Shown piece after piece: positions 20,657-30,096 of a stretch of DNA of 64,000 nucleotides. Each line of letters opens with the position of its first letter. Position 1 is the stretch's first letter. A model generated the notes under the pieces. It did no database searches, had not been told where the DNA came from, and saw only the letters and a list, made by a program, of their open reading frames with translations. The stretch covers positions 1 through 64,000 of the forward strand of contig JBEKYM010000018.1 of assembly GCA_049510975.1 (NCBI GenBank). Direction: 5' to 3'. The DNA comes from JAKACA01 sp049510975 (GTDB lineage Bacteria > Actinomycetota > Acidimicrobiia > Acidimicrobiales > Bog-793). A program made the translations under genes and the position numbers.

Positions 20657-21804
20657 TCAAGTACATCGGCTCGAAACGCCGCCTCGTGCCGGCGATCGCC
20701 TCCATCGCCGCCGCCGTCGAGACGCACAGGGCGCTGGACTTGTTCACCGGCACGACGCGCGTCGCCCAGGCGCTCAAGCAGGCCGGGGCTCACGTGACGG
20801 CCGTCGACTCGGCGACCTACTCCCACGTCCTCGCGCAGGCCTACGTCGCCACCGATGCGGCCGAGATCGACCGGGGGGCGCTGGCGGTGCTGCTGGCCGG
20901 GCTGCAGGAGACGGCGCCGGTGCCCGGCTACGTCACTCGTGTGTTCTGTGAGCAGGCGCGCTACTTCCACCCGGACAACGGTGCTCGCATCGACGCCATC
21001 AGGGACGCCATCGAGGCCTACTCGGGCGCGGCGCTCTACCCGATCCTGCTGACGAGCCTGCTCGAGGCGGCCGACCGGGTCGACTCCACGACCGGGCTGC
21101 AGATGGCGTACCTCAAGCGGTGGGCGCCGCGAGCGCTGAACCGGCTCGAACTGCGGCTGCCGGAGCTCCTCGACGGTCCGGGCGCGGCCGTCCTCGGCGA
21201 CGCCCTCGAGGCCGTCCGCGCGCCGATCGGGCCCGTCGACTTCGCCTATCTCGACCCGCCATACAACCAGCACCGCTACTTCTCGAACTATCACGTCTGG
21301 GAGACGCTCGTGCGCTGGGACGAGCCGGAGTACTACGGCGTCGCCTGCAAGCGGGTGGACTGCCGGGAGCCGTCCACGCACAGCCCGTTCAACCGCCGCA
21401 GCTCGATGGCCTCGGCGCTGGCGGCGGTCATCGGCACCGTCGAGGCGGAACTGATGGCGGTGTCCTACAACGACGAGGCCTGGCTGAGCCTGGAGGATCT
21501 CGTGGCGATGTGCGCCCCGCGGGGGCAGATCGGGGTGCTCGCCTTCGACTCGAGGCGTTACGTCGGCGCCCAGATCGGCATCCACAACCCGAGCGGTGTG
21601 AAGGTCGGGGAGGTCTCGCATCTGCGCAATACCGAGCTCATCGTCCTCTCCGGCGCGCCGGACCTCGTCGCGCAGGCGATGGCCGCCGGCGCCAGTGCCA
21701 GTGCCGCCGCCGCCAGCGCCAGTGCCAGTGCCGCCAGTGCCAGTGCCGTCGGCGCCCCGACCCCCGCCACCACCGCCGCCACCGTCCCCGCCGGCGTCAC
21801 CTGA
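20653..21804 (+). CDS. D12-class adenine-specific DNA methyltransferase
   Basis: The 383-residue protein methylates adenine N6 in DNA. It opens MIKYIGSKRRLVPAI, like Dam/D12 enzymes, followed by the SAM-binding FTGTTRVAQALKQAG and the catalytic LDPPYNQHRYFSNYH (DPPY). It overlaps the AddA-like stop as ATGA, so it is co-translated with the resection enzymes. No restriction endonuclease gene is near, so it may be an orphan methylase. The C-terminal 40 residues are an Ala-Ser repeat tail with no match to the catalytic core. The target sequence cannot be inferred. Confidence 0.85.
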   Translation: MIKYIGSKRRLVPAIASIAAAVETHRALDLFTGTTRVAQALKQAGAHVTAVDSATYSHVLAQAYVATDAAEIDRGALAVLLAGLQETAPVPGYVTRVFCEQARYFHPDNGARIDAIRDAIEAYSGAALYPILLTSLLEAADRVDSTTGLQMAYLKRWAPRALNRLELRLPELLDGPGAAVLGDALEAVRAPIGPVDFAYLDPPYNQHRYFSNYHVWETLVRWDEPEYYGVACKRVDCREPSTHSPFNRRSSMASALAAVIGTVEAELMAVSYNDEAWLSLEDLVAMCAPRGQIGVLAFDSRRYVGAQIGIHNPSGVKVGEVSHLRNTELIVLSGAPDLVAQAMAAGASASAAAASASASAASASAVGAPTPATTAATVPAGVT

Positions 21805-21822
21805 GGCCGGCCCGCAACCCGA

Positions 21823-23610
21823 TCACGACCGCAAGCGCCACACCCAGGCTCCGTCGATCCGCAGCGGCCTCACGCCGGTGGCCGCGTCGACCACGGCGGC
21901 GAGCTGCACCGGCTGGCGGAGGGGCCCGAAGTCCTTGCCGTAGTTGCCGGCGTATTCGACCACGATCGACACGTGCCAAGCCTTGAAGTCAGCCCTCACC
22001 CCGGCGACGTCGCGAGCTGACGGGGTGAGCGGCAGCAACCCGACTTGGGCATCCTCGAAGACTTGGTAGGCGGGGCTCGGAGGGAGTTTCTCGATCGGCT
22101 GGGTGCCGCTTGCCGCCGGGATGAACCCGTAGCCGGCGACGAGGTCGTACGGCATGCCCTCGGCCGCCTGCCAGATGAGCGGGTCGGCGAAGAAGTCGTT
22201 CGGTATCGGGTAGCCGAACAGGATCGTTCCCGCCGGCAGGTCGCGCAGGAGCGACGACCGGTAGATCGCCGGGACGCTGATGCGCCGAACGGCAAAGGGG
22301 ATCGGTGACCCGAGCGCCGGCGAGGCGACGGCGACGAGGCCGATGCTGCCGGCGAGGATGCCGGCGGCGACGGCCCGGCGGCGGGCGGAGGTCCGTCCCG
22401 ATGCCGTCCGCCCGGAAGCGCTCCCCGCCGAAGCGGCCACCGCACGGGTGGACTCCCACACCCGGTCGACGACGATGGCCAGACCGAGGCCGAGGAACAT
22501 GTCGATGAGGATGGCGAAGCGAACGGGCAGGAGGTTCTTGAGCAGCGGCCAGTGGCTGAAGATCCGGTCCGGCAAGGGGATGTGGGTGTCGAGCGCGAGC
22601 GACCAGCGGACGCTTCCCCCGAGGGCGAACAGCATCGCCACGCCCACCATGGCGGCAGCGAACCGGAGTGTTCCGTCGCGAATGCGCCAACAACCGACGG
22701 CGATGACGAGCAGCAGAGGGATGCCGACGTACGGAGTGGCCAGGGTTTGCGGCCAGGTCGCGAGCGGCCACAGCCAGGTCCGCAGCAGGACGATGTAGCC
22801 GTAGGGCACCGGGAAGACCGTGCCCGTGAAGCGTTGCGGGCCGGCGACCATCTCGTAGAAGGGGTACGCGACGAGGGCGCCCCCCACGACGACGGCGCTG
22901 CCGAGCCCGGCCGCCGCTCGGCGCCACCGCCGGCGGGCTTCGCTCGGATGGCGCAGCGCCAAGAGGGCCAGGCCGCAGACGAGCAGCATCGCCATCATCG
23001 CCATGACTTCTTGGCCGGTGAGGAACTGGGCGGCGAACACGAGGCCGAGCAAGCCGCCTTTCACGACGGCCCGACCGCGCTGGCGGACGAGCAGGTCGTC
23101 GAGGAGCACGAGCGCCATCGGTGGGAACACGAGCACGGTGAGGTGGAGGTGCCCCGCCATGAGGTCGTTCAGTACGAAGGGCGAGAAGCCGTAGAAGGCC
23201 CCGGCCAGGAACCGCCCTGGCGCGAACGGTGCCCAGCGCCGGAAGCAGACGAAGGCGGATACCGAGCTCAGAACCGGCGCCAGCACCACCGCAACGTTGA
23301 AGGCGACGAGTGGGCCGAACAGCTCGGTCACCGGCGCGAGCACGAGCGAGGGCAGGAGGATGCTCGCGTTGAGCAGGAGGTTGATCCCCTTCGGGGCGAA
23401 CATCGCCGTGCTGACGAACGGGTTCAGCCCGTGCCCGAGGGCGTGCGGCACCCAGGCGAGGAACCACACGTCCTGAGCGGGATCCCCGAACCCGTTGGCG
23501 GTGATGCCGTGCCCGAGCCCGACCGCCCACAGGTGCCACCAGACGACGACGGAGATGAGCAGGTATCCGGCGCCGGCGGCGAGAACGACTCCGGCCCGCC
23601 GCACACGCAC
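21823..23610 (-). CDS. Multi-pass membrane protein, GT-C glycosyltransferase-like
   Basis: About 595 residues with ten or more hydrophobic segments, starting with AGVVLAAGAGYLLISVVVWW. The first external loop has NGFGDPAQDVWFLAW, an acidic motif in the place where GT-C enzymes carry their catalytic Asp, followed by HGLNPFVSTAMFAPKGINLL. The C-terminal 150 residues are a soluble domain. The overall layout resembles polyprenyl-phosphate-sugar-dependent transferases of the actinobacterial envelope, but a true family match was not established. The frame is open to 23733; GTG 23610 is preferred because TACTGT ends 6 nt before it and the longer start would run into the divergent helicase gene. Confidence 0.65.
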   Translation of the reverse strand: MRVRRAGVVLAAGAGYLLISVVVWWHLWAVGLGHGITANGFGDPAQDVWFLAWVPHALGHGLNPFVSTAMFAPKGINLLLNASILLPSLVLAPVTELFGPLVAFNVAVVLAPVLSSVSAFVCFRRWAPFAPGRFLAGAFYGFSPFVLNDLMAGHLHLTVLVFPPMALVLLDDLLVRQRGRAVVKGGLLGLVFAAQFLTGQEVMAMMAMLLVCGLALLALRHPSEARRRWRRAAAGLGSAVVVGGALVAYPFYEMVAGPQRFTGTVFPVPYGYIVLLRTWLWPLATWPQTLATPYVGIPLLLVIAVGCWRIRDGTLRFAAAMVGVAMLFALGGSVRWSLALDTHIPLPDRIFSHWPLLKNLLPVRFAILIDMFLGLGLAIVVDRVWESTRAVAASAGSASGRTASGRTSARRRAVAAGILAGSIGLVAVASPALGSPIPFAVRRISVPAIYRSSLLRDLPAGTILFGYPIPNDFFADPLIWQAAEGMPYDLVAGYGFIPAASGTQPIEKLPPSPAYQVFEDAQVGLLPLTPSARDVAGVRADFKAWHVSIVVEYAGNYGKDFGPLRQPVQLAAVVDAATGVRPLRIDGAWVWRLRS

Positions 23611-23616
23611 GCCGGA

Positions 23617-23622
23617 ACAGTA
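23617..23622 (-). promoter_or_regulatory. Candidate -10 (TACTGT) for the membrane protein gene
   Basis: TACTGT is followed by 6 nt and then GTG 23610, the leaderless spacing seen at other operon heads in the window. Confidence 0.4.
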
Positions 23623-23701
23623 GTGAACGGCGGCAACGGTCGTCGTGGGCGCCCGCCCCGAAGAAACCCACCCATCCGCCTCTCCACCCCCACCGCCTCG
23701 G

Positions 23702-23707
23702 TAGGGT
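23702..23707 (+). promoter_or_regulatory. Candidate -10 (TAGGGT) for the DinG-like gene
   Basis: TAGGGT is followed by 6 nt and then GTG 23714. It is divergent from the membrane protein promoter about 80 bp away. Confidence 0.4.
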
Positions 23708-23713
23708 CGCCGC

Positions 23714-25777
23714 GTGCCTCGGCTGTCCGTCACCGATCAGCTCGGGCGGGTCGTGGGCAAGCTCCCTTCGGCCCAGGTACGGCCGGGCCAGCGCACGATG
23801 GCCGAGGCGGTGGCGGAATGTCTCGCCAGCGGGACCGGCTCCCCCCGGCACCTCGCCGTGACCGCCGGCACCGGCACGGGCAAGTCGTTCGCCTACCTCG
23901 TGCCGGCGGTGACCTCGGGGACCTGTGTCGTCGTGGCGACTGCCACGAAAGCGTTGCAGGATCAGCTGGCGAACAAGGACTTGCCCCTCGTCGCCGCCAA
24001 TGTGAAGGCAGGCCGACCGATTCGCTGGGCGGTGCTGAAGGGCCGTTCGAATTACGTCTGCCGCCAGCGGCTCGTCGAGATGGAGCAGGCCGGTCAGCAG
24101 GCGAGCCTGGACGGCGTCGGGCCCGACCGCCTGCACGGCTCCCTCGGCGACGAGGTCGCCCGGCTCGTGGCCTGGTCGGAGGCGACGGTCTCGGGCGATC
24201 GGGCCGAGCTCGACTTCGAGCCGCGCCCGGCGGCGTGGTCAGCGGTGAGCGTCGGCGCCGACGAGTGCCCAGGCGCCCATCGGTGCCCGTCCGGAGCCGA
24301 CTGCTTCACCGAAGCGGCCCGCGCGAGGGCGTCGGTGGCGGACGTCGTCGTCGTGAACCTCCACCTCCTCGGCGCCGACCTCCGCAGCGGGGGAGCCGTG
24401 CTGCCCGAGCACGGGGCGCTCGTCGTCGACGAGGCCCACGAGCTCGAGGACGTCCTCGCCGCCTGCCTCGGCGTCGACGTCAGCGCCGGGCGCCTGCGGG
24501 GCATCGCCGTCGGGGCGCGGGCGGCCCTCGAGGCGGCCGATGCAGGCGGCGCCGGCAGGGCGGCGTCGCGTCGAGCGCGCTCGGCGGGAGGCGGCCCCGG
24601 CGAGGCGGCGGAGGCGGTCTTGGCGGTTGCGACTCGTTTCGAGCAGGCGCTCGCCACCGCCAAGGACCAGCGACTGCCGCCCGGCCTCGGCGAGGAGGTG
24701 GGCGACGCTGTCGCCCTCACGGTGTCGCGCCTCGTCCAGCTCGAGCGCGAGCTCCGGGCCGTCTCGTCGCCGGCTGCAAGCTCAGCCGCCGCAGCCGGTG
24801 CCGGGGAGCAGAACGGCTCGCCCGGCGATGGCGCTCAGCGGGCGCTCCGCGCCCTGCTCGGCGTCGAGCGCTGCCGCGAGGAGCTCGAGTCATGCCTCCT
24901 CGCCGGCACGGAGAGCGACTCCGAGCACCCGCATCCGATCACCGAGGAGGTCGTCTGGGTGAGCGGCGGCGACCGCCAGTCGCTCCGGTCCGCCCCGCTC
25001 GACGTCAGCGCCCTGCTCGCCGTTCGCGTCTTCAACGAGATGCCCGTCGTCCTCACGAGCGCCACGCTGCCGCCGGGCCTCGCCCAACGGCTCGGCGCCC
25101 CTCCCGCCAGTGTCACCGAGCTCGACGTCGGCAGCCCGTTCGACTACGCCAACAACGGGCTCGTCTACTGCGCCACGCGTTTGCCCGACCGGCGGCGCCC
25201 GGATGCCGAGGCAGCCATCCACGACGAGCTCGAGGCGCTCGTGCAGGCCGCCGGCGGCCGCACGCTCGGGCTGTTCACGAGCTACCGGGCGATGCAGGCC
25301 GCCACCGAGGCACTTCGGCCCAGGATCCCCTGGCCGGTCCACATGCAGGGTGATCTCCCGAAGGCGGCGCTCCTGCGGGCCTTCAGCACAGAGGAGGCGG
25401 CCTGCCTGTTCGCCACGATGGGCTTCTGGCAGGGCGTCGACGTACCCGGGGCGACGCTCTCGCTCGTCGTGATCGACCGTCTGCCGTTCCCTCGCCCGGA
25501 CGAGCCGCTCATGGCCGCGAGGCGGGAGGCGGCGGGGGCGATGGGTTTCCGGCTCGTGGATCTGCCGCGGGCGGCGACGCTGCTCGCCCAGGGTGCCGGG
25601 CGCCTCATCCGTACCGAAACCGACCGGGGCGTGGTCGCCGTGCTCGACCCTCGCCTCGCCACGGCGTCGTACTCGGGCTATCTCGTGAAGGCGCTGCCGC
25701 CGATGCGGCGGACCAAGCAGCGCCAAGAGGCGATCGACTTCCTGCAGGCGATGCGTGCCCTCTACGTCTCCTCGTAG
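23714..25777 (+). CDS. DinG-like ATP-dependent DNA helicase (XPD-type)
   Basis: A 687-residue superfamily 2 helicase with Walker A TAGTGTGKSFAYLVPA, motif Ia TATKALQDQL, DEAH box VVDEAHELEDVLAA, VLTSATL, and the C-terminal blocks FATMGFWQGVDVPGATLSL and GAGRLIRTETDRGVVAVLD. Four cysteines (SNYVCRQR, DECPGAHRCPSGADC) fit the iron-sulfur domain of the XPD/DinG group. It would unwind branched or lagging-strand structures in DNA repair. No nuclease domain is attached. The 3' end overlaps the convergent Rieske gene by 16 bp. Confidence 0.88.
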   Translation: MPRLSVTDQLGRVVGKLPSAQVRPGQRTMAEAVAECLASGTGSPRHLAVTAGTGTGKSFAYLVPAVTSGTCVVVATATKALQDQLANKDLPLVAANVKAGRPIRWAVLKGRSNYVCRQRLVEMEQAGQQASLDGVGPDRLHGSLGDEVARLVAWSEATVSGDRAELDFEPRPAAWSAVSVGADECPGAHRCPSGADCFTEAARARASVADVVVVNLHLLGADLRSGGAVLPEHGALVVDEAHELEDVLAACLGVDVSAGRLRGIAVGARAALEAADAGGAGRAASRRARSAGGGPGEAAEAVLAVATRFEQALATAKDQRLPPGLGEEVGDAVALTVSRLVQLERELRAVSSPAASSAAAAGAGEQNGSPGDGAQRALRALLGVERCREELESCLLAGTESDSEHPHPITEEVVWVSGGDRQSLRSAPLDVSALLAVRVFNEMPVVLTSATLPPGLAQRLGAPPASVTELDVGSPFDYANNGLVYCATRLPDRRRPDAEAAIHDELEALVQAAGGRTLGLFTSYRAMQAATEALRPRIPWPVHMQGDLPKAALLRAFSTEEAACLFATMGFWQGVDVPGATLSLVVIDRLPFPRPDEPLMAARREAAGAMGFRLVDLPRAATLLAQGAGRLIRTETDRGVVAVLDPRLATASYSGYLVKALPPMRRTKQRQEAIDFLQAMRALYVSS

Positions 25778-27507
25778 AGCGGCTCGCCCCGGCGCAGGCG
25801 GGTGGCGATGCGGACAACCTGCGAACGCTCCCGCCGGGTGGGCGTGTGCGCCGCCAAGAAACGAGCGCAGCCGGCGAGGATGAGGCGCCCCTGCTCGCTC
25901 CCGGGCGGCCAGGCAGCGTGCTGGCGTACGGCCGCCTCGTAGATCTGGAACCAGTGGAACTGGGCGTCTTCGGTGAGCAGCGCACGGCCGAGCGTGGCGA
26001 TGAGCAATGCAGGCGAGCCGCCGCCGGCGAGGAAGCGGTAGGCGATCTGGCCGGCTTCGTCGACGCCGCCCTCGGTGTCCCAGCACGCCTGCAGGTCGCC
26101 GAGGTGGCCGGCGCCATTGGACGCGGATGGCTGGCGCGCCGCCGGCACGTTCAAGAAACGGTCCAGGTACACCCGCATCGCCCCCTGGTACACACCTCGC
26201 ACGAGCTCGACGGACGGGGAGCGGACCACCGACTGGTGCACGGCATTGGCCGACGTGAACCCATGGTGGACTTCGTTCCAGTCGCCGTGGTCGTTCTGGG
26301 TGTGGAAGCGCACGATCCGCAGGGCGGCGGCGTAGGCGACGGCGCGGGCGAGCTGCTCGGGGGAGGCGCCGGCGTCGACGGCCCGGTCGAGGCAGCCGAT
26401 GATGCCGACCGGGTCGTCGGCGAGGATCGCCCAGGCGAGCCCGTCCACGTCCTCGTCGCTGAACGTCGATGAGCCGCTGCCCCCAGCCGCCGCTCCGAGC
26501 CGGCCGCGCAGCACCTCCGTCGTGGCTGATGCCGACAGCAAGGCTGCCAAATCCACGGGGTGGCGCCAGGCTGACTCTTCTTCGTGGCGCTGGGCTGACG
26601 CCGTTCCCACCACGAGGGTCGTCAGCACTTCGCTGGCGCGGTCCCAGCCGATGTGCTCGAGCGCCTCGAACGCCTTGTTCGTGAAGTCGATCGTGTGGCC
26701 CTCGTCGATGAAGACGTGGTCGGTCACGGCCGAGCAGAGCAGGCTGGCGAGCTCGGCCGGACCGTTGCCGGCGGCGACCGCCGTGGCGAGCGAGCGCTCG
26801 GCGGCATCTGGCGAGCGGGTGTCGATGAACCGGCGGTACCACGTCGTGAGACGCTCGAGCGGCAGGGCCGAGTCGAGCGCCGAGAGGGGGAAGCGCGGCG
26901 AGCGGCCCACCGTGTCGCCGGACAGGAACGCCAGCCCGTGCACGAGAGCCAGCGGGCGGTCGGCGGGCTCGAGGACCGGCAGCACGTTCGCCATCGCCAC
27001 GAGCACGGTCAGCCCCGGCCCCCAGCCCTCGCGGCGGTACTTGGTCCCGAAGGTGATGCCGGCCGCCACGATGTCCTCGGCACCGACGCCGCTCTCGAGC
27101 AGCGCCAGCACGGCCTTGGCGATCACGAGTGTGATGCCCTGCTCGAGCCCTTCCTCCAGGCGCCGGTAGAGCCGGGCGACCCGGTCGGGGTCGTTGCCGG
27201 CGAGCACGTGCACGTCCCCGTCGCGAATCTCGACGCCGAAGGCGGGCACGTCGTCGGCGAAGGGGTCGAGCGTCCCGCCTGACGCCAGGTCGAACCGGGC
27301 GTGGTGCCAGTGGCACGTCAGCAACCCGGCCTCCACCGTCCCACGATGCAACGGGAAACCCATATGCGGGCACCGGTCCTCGACGGCGAACACCGCGCCG
27401 TCGTCGTAGAAGACGCACACGGGACGGTTGCCGAGCTTGGCGGTGAGGCACCCACGGGCGGTGAGCTCGGCGAGTGTTCCGACCTTGACTTCATCGGGCT
27501 CGGTCAT
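25762..27507 (-). CDS. Rieske [2Fe-2S] domain fused to a large helical domain
   Basis: Residues 1-105 form a Rieske ferredoxin domain: the ligands are C46-P-H48 in DRCPHMGFPLHRG and C65-H-W-H68 in LTCHWHHARFD. The remaining 475 residues are mostly helical, rich in Leu/Ala, with conserved-looking His and acidic stretches (FIDEGHTIDFTNKAFEALEH, FHTQNDHGDWNEVHHGF). I do not recognise that region as a named catalytic domain. Similar Rieske fusions are found in actinobacteria, but the reaction is not known to me. His-rich segments could bind a second metal; that is speculation. A TACGGT hexamer ends 7 nt before the ATG. Confidence 0.75.
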   Translation of the reverse strand: MTEPDEVKVGTLAELTARGCLTAKLGNRPVCVFYDDGAVFAVEDRCPHMGFPLHRGTVEAGLLTCHWHHARFDLASGGTLDPFADDVPAFGVEIRDGDVHVLAGNDPDRVARLYRRLEEGLEQGITLVIAKAVLALLESGVGAEDIVAAGITFGTKYRREGWGPGLTVLVAMANVLPVLEPADRPLALVHGLAFLSGDTVGRSPRFPLSALDSALPLERLTTWYRRFIDTRSPDAAERSLATAVAAGNGPAELASLLCSAVTDHVFIDEGHTIDFTNKAFEALEHIGWDRASEVLTTLVVGTASAQRHEEESAWRHPVDLAALLSASATTEVLRGRLGAAAGGSGSSTFSDEDVDGLAWAILADDPVGIIGCLDRAVDAGASPEQLARAVAYAAALRIVRFHTQNDHGDWNEVHHGFTSANAVHQSVVRSPSVELVRGVYQGAMRVYLDRFLNVPAARQPSASNGAGHLGDLQACWDTEGGVDEAGQIAYRFLAGGGSPALLIATLGRALLTEDAQFHWFQIYEAAVRQHAAWPPGSEQGRLILAGCARFLAAHTPTRRERSQVVRIATRLRRGEPLYEET

Positions 27508-27514
27508 GGCGTCA

Positions 27515-27520
27515 ACCGTA
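27515..27520 (-). promoter_or_regulatory. Candidate -10 (TACGGT) for the Rieske gene
   Basis: TACGGT is followed by 7 nt and then ATG 27507, with a possible TTGCTC -35 about 18 bp upstream. The gap to era is unusually AT-rich for this window (acgattaaagaaagtaattc on the minus strand). Confidence 0.4.
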
Positions 27521-27565
27521 CGCGGGGTGGTGCTGATTGAGCAAGGAATTACTTTCTTTAATCGT

Positions 27566-28450
27566 CTAGTAGCCGAGGCGTTCGATCAGCTCGGGCCGCC
27601 GCTGCCAGGACTTCTCGACTTTTACGAACAGCTCGATGTAGGCACCGGGCGGAAGCTGCTCGCGCACGGCGATGCCGGCGGCTTTCAGCACCGAGCCCCC
27701 CTTGCCGATGACGATGCCCTTTTGAGACTCCCGCTCGACGATGATTTCGCAACGGATGCGTGGCCATTCCCATTCGGTCACGCGGCAGGCGATGGAGTGC
27801 GGCAGCTCCTCCTCGGCGTGGCGGATCAGCTGCTCGCGCACGAGCTCGGCCACCCAGAACGCCTCCGGCACGTCCGTGACGGTGTCGGGCGGGAAGTAGC
27901 GCGGGCCTTCTGGCAGCCGGCTGACGAGGTGCTCTACGAGGGCGGGAACGCCGTCGCCCGTGCGGGCCGAGATGGGGAAATACTCGGCCCCGTCGATACG
28001 GAGATCGGCGGCGGCCGTGGCAAGGTGCTCGAGCACTTCCACCCGGCTGGCCCGGTCGGTCTTGTTGACGGCCACGATGGTCCCCGTCGGCAGCCGTTCG
28101 GCGATGAAACGGTCGCCCGGACCGATCGGCGAGCTCGCCTCCACCATGAACACGCAGAGGTCGACGTCGGAGATCGTGTGCGAGGCGGTGGCGTTGAGGC
28201 GGGTGCCGAGGGCGGTCTTGGGCTTGTGCATGCCCGGTGTGTCGAGGAAGACGACCTGGGCATCGGGTCGGTCGAGCACGCCTCGCACCCGGGTGCGGGT
28301 CGTGTGCGGCACCGACGCCGTGATCGTCACCTTCACGCCGATGATCTGGTTGAGCAGGGTCGACTTGCCGACGTTCGGCCGTCCGAGCAGCGCCACGAAA
28401 CCCGACCGGAACCCCGCCGGCTCCACCGGCCACTGCTCGAGCTGGCTCAC
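27566..28450 (-). CDS. era: GTPase Era
   Basis: Era is a membrane-associated GTPase that binds 16S rRNA and helps 30S maturation. The 294-residue protein has G1 GRPNVGKSTLLN, G3 DTPGMHKPK, G4 NKTD and G5 SART, and the C-terminal KH domain with IIVERESQKGIVIGKGG. Start ATG 28450 overlaps the stop of the CNNM/CBS gene as ATGA. The order phoH-ybeY-CNNM/CBS-era is a well-known conserved bacterial arrangement. Confidence 0.96.
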   Translation of the reverse strand: MSQLEQWPVEPAGFRSGFVALLGRPNVGKSTLLNQIIGVKVTITASVPHTTRTRVRGVLDRPDAQVVFLDTPGMHKPKTALGTRLNATASHTISDVDLCVFMVEASSPIGPGDRFIAERLPTGTIVAVNKTDRASRVEVLEHLATAAADLRIDGAEYFPISARTGDGVPALVEHLVSRLPEGPRYFPPDTVTDVPEAFWVAELVREQLIRHAEEELPHSIACRVTEWEWPRIRCEIIVERESQKGIVIGKGGSVLKAAGIAVREQLPPGAYIELFVKVEKSWQRRPELIERLGY

Positions 28451-30096
28451 GAGCGCACGCCACTGCTCGACCCGGCGTCGGCGCCCGGGTTGCCCGCTGT
28501 GCTGTCGCCGTCCCCCGCCCCGGCCGCGCTGTCCTGCTCCTGCCCGCCGGCCGTGCCGCCGCCGTCACCCCCGCCGCCCGCGCTGCCCCCGCCGTCCGCC
28601 GCCTGCCCGCCGGCCGTGCCGCCGCCGCCGCCGTCCGCCGCCTGCCCGCCGCCCCCGCCGTCCGCCGCCTGCCCGCCGGCCGCGCCGCCGCCGCCGTCAC
28701 CGCCGCCGCCGGCCACGACCTCGACGCTGCCCCCAGGGACACTGCCTCCGATGGGACGACTCGACGAGTCGGCCGGAACGACCTCCTCGAGGTGCAACGG
28801 AGGGCGCTCTTCGAGTGCCTCGACGGTGACCCACCCGATCCGCTGACCCTCGACGTTGCCGGCGACGAGGCGGTAGCCGTCGACGTCGATGGACTCGCCT
28901 TCGCTCGGGATGCGACCCGCCTGCGCGAGCACGAGGCCGCCGATGGTGTCCCAGTCGTCGCCGAGCGGGAGCTCGGCACCGAGGAAGTCGTTGACTTCGT
29001 CCACCCCCAAGATGGCGGGGACCCGGTAGCGGCCGGCCTCGAGCGCCTCGATCGTCGGCTCGGCGACGTCGTACTCATCGGAGATCTCGCCGACGAGCTC
29101 CTCGATCAGGTCCTCCAGGCTGACGATGCCGGCGGTGCCGCCGTACTCGTCGACCACGACGGCGAGGTGGAAGCGCCCGCGCTGCATCTCCCGCAGGAGC
29201 GGGGCCACGCGCTTGGTCTCGGGCACGAAGTGAGGCGCTCGGGCGATCTCTCCGACGGGCCGGCCCGCCTGCCCGCGCCGGACGGCGAGGACGAGGTCCT
29301 TCGTGAACGCGATGCCGACGATGTTGTCCATGTTGGCGTCGTAGACCGGCAGCCGGCTGAAGCCGGCGGCGATCGCCTCCTCGAGGGCCGACTCGGCGAG
29401 CGTGGCGGCCTCGAAGGCGACGATGTCGGGGCGGGGCACCATGACCTCGCGCACGATCGTGTCGCCGAACTCGAGGATCGAGTGGATGAGCTCGCGCTCG
29501 TCGCTCTCGATGGCGGCTTCCTCGACGGCGACGTCGGTGAAGGCGAGCAGCTCCGACTCCGTCATCTCGCTGCCACTATGGGGCCGCCGACCGCCAGGGG
29601 TGATGAAGCGGGCGACGCCGATCAAACCACCGGACAGCACGCGTACGGGCGGGAAGCGGATGAAGGCCGCCACGAACGGGGCCGTCATGAGGGCGGCGCG
29701 ATCGGCGTTGCGCACGGCCCACTGCTTCGGTACGGCCTCGCCGAAGGTGAAGATCACAATGACTTCGAACAGGGTGGCGACGGCGACGCCGAGGGGGCCG
29801 AAGACGTGGGCGGCGACGACACCGACGAGCGTGGCGGCCACGAGCTGGCAGAGCAGCACGAGCAGCAGCACCGGAGCGAGGAAGCGCTCCGGCTGCTCCA
29901 CGAGGCGGCGCAGCGACTTGGCTCCCCGCGCCCCGGAGTCCTCGAGCACCTTGGCGCGGGTGCGAGACGTGCGCGTCAGGCTGGTCTCGGCGAGGGCGAG
30001 CACAGCCGAGCAGACGAGCAGGAAGGCGACGGCGACGAGGATCCAGCTGTCGCCCGTGCTCCAGCTGATGTCGGCGAGGACGGGAGCGGCGCTCAT
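28447..30096 (-). CDS. CNNM/CBS-pair/CorC_HlyC membrane protein with Gly-rich tail
   Basis: The 549-residue protein has the CNNM transmembrane domain (about residues 15-190; FTFGEAVPKQWAV is its signature), a CBS pair (about 205-335; REVMVPRPDIVAFE and VVDEYGGTAGIVSLEDLIEELVG) and a CorC_HlyC transporter-associated domain (about 345-430; YRVPAILGVDEVNDFL). The family is linked to Mg2+/Co2+ transport or resistance, often mislabelled hemolysin. The last 100 residues are a Gly/Ala/Gln/Asp repeat (AADGGGGGQ, TAGGQAADGG) that is absent from typical members. It overlaps both ybeY and era by 4 bp. Confidence 0.9.
   Translation of the reverse strand: MSAAPVLADISWSTGDSWILVAVAFLLVCSAVLALAETSLTRTSRTRAKVLEDSGARGAKSLRRLVEQPERFLAPVLLLVLLCQLVAATLVGVVAAHVFGPLGVAVATLFEVIVIFTFGEAVPKQWAVRNADRAALMTAPFVAAFIRFPPVRVLSGGLIGVARFITPGGRRPHSGSEMTESELLAFTDVAVEEAAIESDERELIHSILEFGDTIVREVMVPRPDIVAFEAATLAESALEEAIAAGFSRLPVYDANMDNIVGIAFTKDLVLAVRRGQAGRPVGEIARAPHFVPETKRVAPLLREMQRGRFHLAVVVDEYGGTAGIVSLEDLIEELVGEISDEYDVAEPTIEALEAGRYRVPAILGVDEVNDFLGAELPLGDDWDTIGGLVLAQAGRIPSEGESIDVDGYRLVAGNVEGQRIGWVTVEALEERPPLHLEEVVPADSSSRPIGGSVPGGSVEVVAGGGGDGGGGAAGGQAADGGGGGQAADGGGGGTAGGQAADGGGSAGGGGDGGGTAGGQEQDSAAGAGDGDSTAGNPGADAGSSSGVRS
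28540..28720 (-). repeat. In-frame repeat coding for the GGQAADGGGGG tail
   Basis: Copies of a GC-only module coding Ala-Gly-Gly-Gln-Ala-Ala-Asp-Gly(n) occur at least three times within the 3' end of the CNNM/CBS gene. The frame is preserved. Confidence 0.85.

Noticed and set aside
22552..25353. 933-codon plus-strand frame across the membrane-protein and DinG-like genes
   Set aside because: It spans two real genes in the wrong frame or strand, with Arg/Pro-rich composition and no motifs.
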